A DNA stretch of 14,323 nt from Firmicutes bacterium UBA6648 (GTDB taxonomy: Bacteria; Bacillota; Clostridia; Peptostreptococcales; Anaerovoracaceae), in NCBI GenBank assembly GCA_002455605.1, contig DKLE01000075.1, positions 1 to 14,323 of the forward strand, read 5' to 3'. Each line of letters starts with the position of its first letter. The first letter of the stretch is position 1. This document shows, in pieces, positions 13,740-14,323 of the stretch. The translations under genes were made by a program, and so were the position numbers. The notes under the pieces are model-generated. The model made no database searches. It was not told the origin of the DNA and was given only the letters and a program-made list of their open reading frames with translations.

Positions 13740-13901
13740 ATTAATTTCCTCCCATTAAATACGTCAAAGCCCCATAACTTACTTGTTGTAATTAGAACGG
13801 CACCTCCTATACTTGTTTCTAACTGAATTATAATACGGCAAATAAAACAACTCATTAAGGCCGGGTAAAATTTCTGTAAACTTTATCACTCGGTAAAATA
13901 A
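13740..13901 (-). promoter_or_regulatory. Leader region of the PIN-PhoH gene with an orphan ribosome site
   Basis: A TATAAT on the minus strand (13827-13832) may be the -10 of the PhoH gene, but no matching -35 is seen. Downstream, a full AGGAGGTG (13801-13808) has no ordinary gene behind it: the only frames are GTG-CCG-TTC-TAA or an ATT-started frame of 19 codons that ends across the PhoH start. No dyad is evident. Confidence 0.35.
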
Positions 13902-13944
13902 AAAGCCTTTTTGTATGTAAATTTTGTACATACAAAAAGGCTTT
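13902..13944 (-). terminator. Terminator of the PPC-domain gene
   Basis: A perfect 18-bp stem AAAGCCTTTTTGTATGTA / TACATACAAAAAGGCTTT with a 7-nt loop, followed on the minus strand by TTTTTATTTT. It begins 19 nt after the stop at 13964. Confidence 0.92.
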
Positions 13945-13963
13945 CAAGCAATCTCATTGTTAT

Positions 13964-14323
13964 TTAATTAAAGTCAAGGATGTTAAGACCAACCTCTTCA
14001 TTAAATACCCGGTCCACTTCACCGTCGATTATATTTATAATCATTTCGCAGGTGGCACTGACCACGGCTCTGTTCAGATGCCCTCCGAAGACTTTTCCTG
14101 TTCCATCGCCTGCGCTCATATGCAGATGGCAGTAAAATTCCTTGTTCATGGTATTGATCGTCCCCGTCAGGGATACGATTTCAAAATCGCCGCTGTAATC
14201 ATTGGAATAATATTTCTTTTCCTTTGTGTTAAGAACTCCTGCCGTAAACTCCCCTACCGCTCCCAGAGCGTTTATAGCAGCCAGTCTAATATCCTCTTTC
14301 ACTGCGATTTCTTTAATCTTTTC
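13964..14323 (-). CDS. PPC/DUF296 domain DNA-binding protein (C-terminal 119 residues, cut by the window edge)
   Basis: The frame is open to the right edge of the window, so the gene begins outside; the GTG at 14302 is an internal valine rather than a start, because the residues before it (EKIKEIA) continue the family pattern. PPC proteins are small trimeric proteins of bacteria and archaea related to plant AT-hook proteins; DNA binding is inferred for the family. The visible blocks are IRLAAINALGAVGEFTAGVL, a GDFEIVSLTGTI strand, the H-L-H pair in YCHLHMS, and the signature GKVFGGHLNRAVVSATCEMI, followed by EEVGLNILDF at the end. The usual length is about 140 residues, so about 20 are missing. 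It has its own terminator; its partner genes lie outside. Confidence 0.9.
   Translation of the reverse strand, partial: EKIKEIAVKEDIRLAAINALGAVGEFTAGVLNTKEKKYYSNDYSGDFEIVSLTGTINTMNKEFYCHLHMSAGDGTGKVFGGHLNRAVVSATCEMIINIIDGEVDRVFNEEVGLNILDFN

Noticed and set aside
1..14323. CRISPR array, insertion sequence, prophage or integron-like repeats
   Set aside because: No regularly spaced repeats, transposase or integrase frames, or terminal inverted repeats were found; the hairpins seen are explained as terminators or operators.

Overview
The window looks like chromosomal core DNA from a low-to-moderate GC anaerobic member of the Clostridia (Firmicutes). The grounds are strong AGGAGG-type ribosome binding sites, frequent TTG/GTG starts, compact operons ending in U-tract hairpins, a clostridial-type Hcp with a GC-x6-C cysteine pattern, a short NadB, a PadR/membrane-protein pair and a fused PIN-PhoH protein. 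I see no rRNA, tRNA, CRISPR array, insertion sequence, transposase or prophage gene.

Left part (1-4200). The 5' half of hcp (hybrid cluster protein) runs off the left edge on the minus strand. It has a well-formed promoter with a perfect 9+9 bp palindrome centred near -42, the usual place for a CRP/FNR-type activator. Next is a PadR regulator overlapping a four-helix membrane protein gene, with two 16-bp direct repeats over its promoter. Then comes a small-molecule-sensing group: a WYL-domain repressor-like protein, a GyrI-like effector-binding protein downstream of it, and a divergent DUF6512 membrane protein. Related TCAT-N3-ATGA boxes sit in both regulatory gaps.

Middle (4201-8233). A TipA-like MerR regulator has its own 19-bp-spacer promoter and an internal, well-spaced ribosome binding site that would yield a TipAS-like ligand-binding short form. 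pgeF (peptidoglycan editing) follows as a single-gene unit between two look-alike terminators. On the minus strand panG-like and panB overlap by 4 bp and would cover two consecutive pantothenate steps (hydroxymethyl transfer and ketopantoate reduction). panC and panD are not in the window.

Right part (8234-14323). nadA-nadB-nadC form a tight de novo NAD operon from aspartate to nicotinate mononucleotide, behind a promoter carrying three TTTACA/TGTAAA elements exactly 24 bp apart. The operon converges on corA (a CorA-family metal ion transporter), and the shared terminator includes the last codons of corA. A PIN-PhoH ATPase and a partial PPC-domain (DUF296) protein, both minus strand, close the window.

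I found no clearly new multi-gene system. The best leads are regulatory: the TipAL/TipAS dual product, the WYL/DUF6512/GyrI-like box set, the hcp operator geometry and the phased nadA array. All identifications come from reading the sequence and recalled family knowledge; no database search was run.
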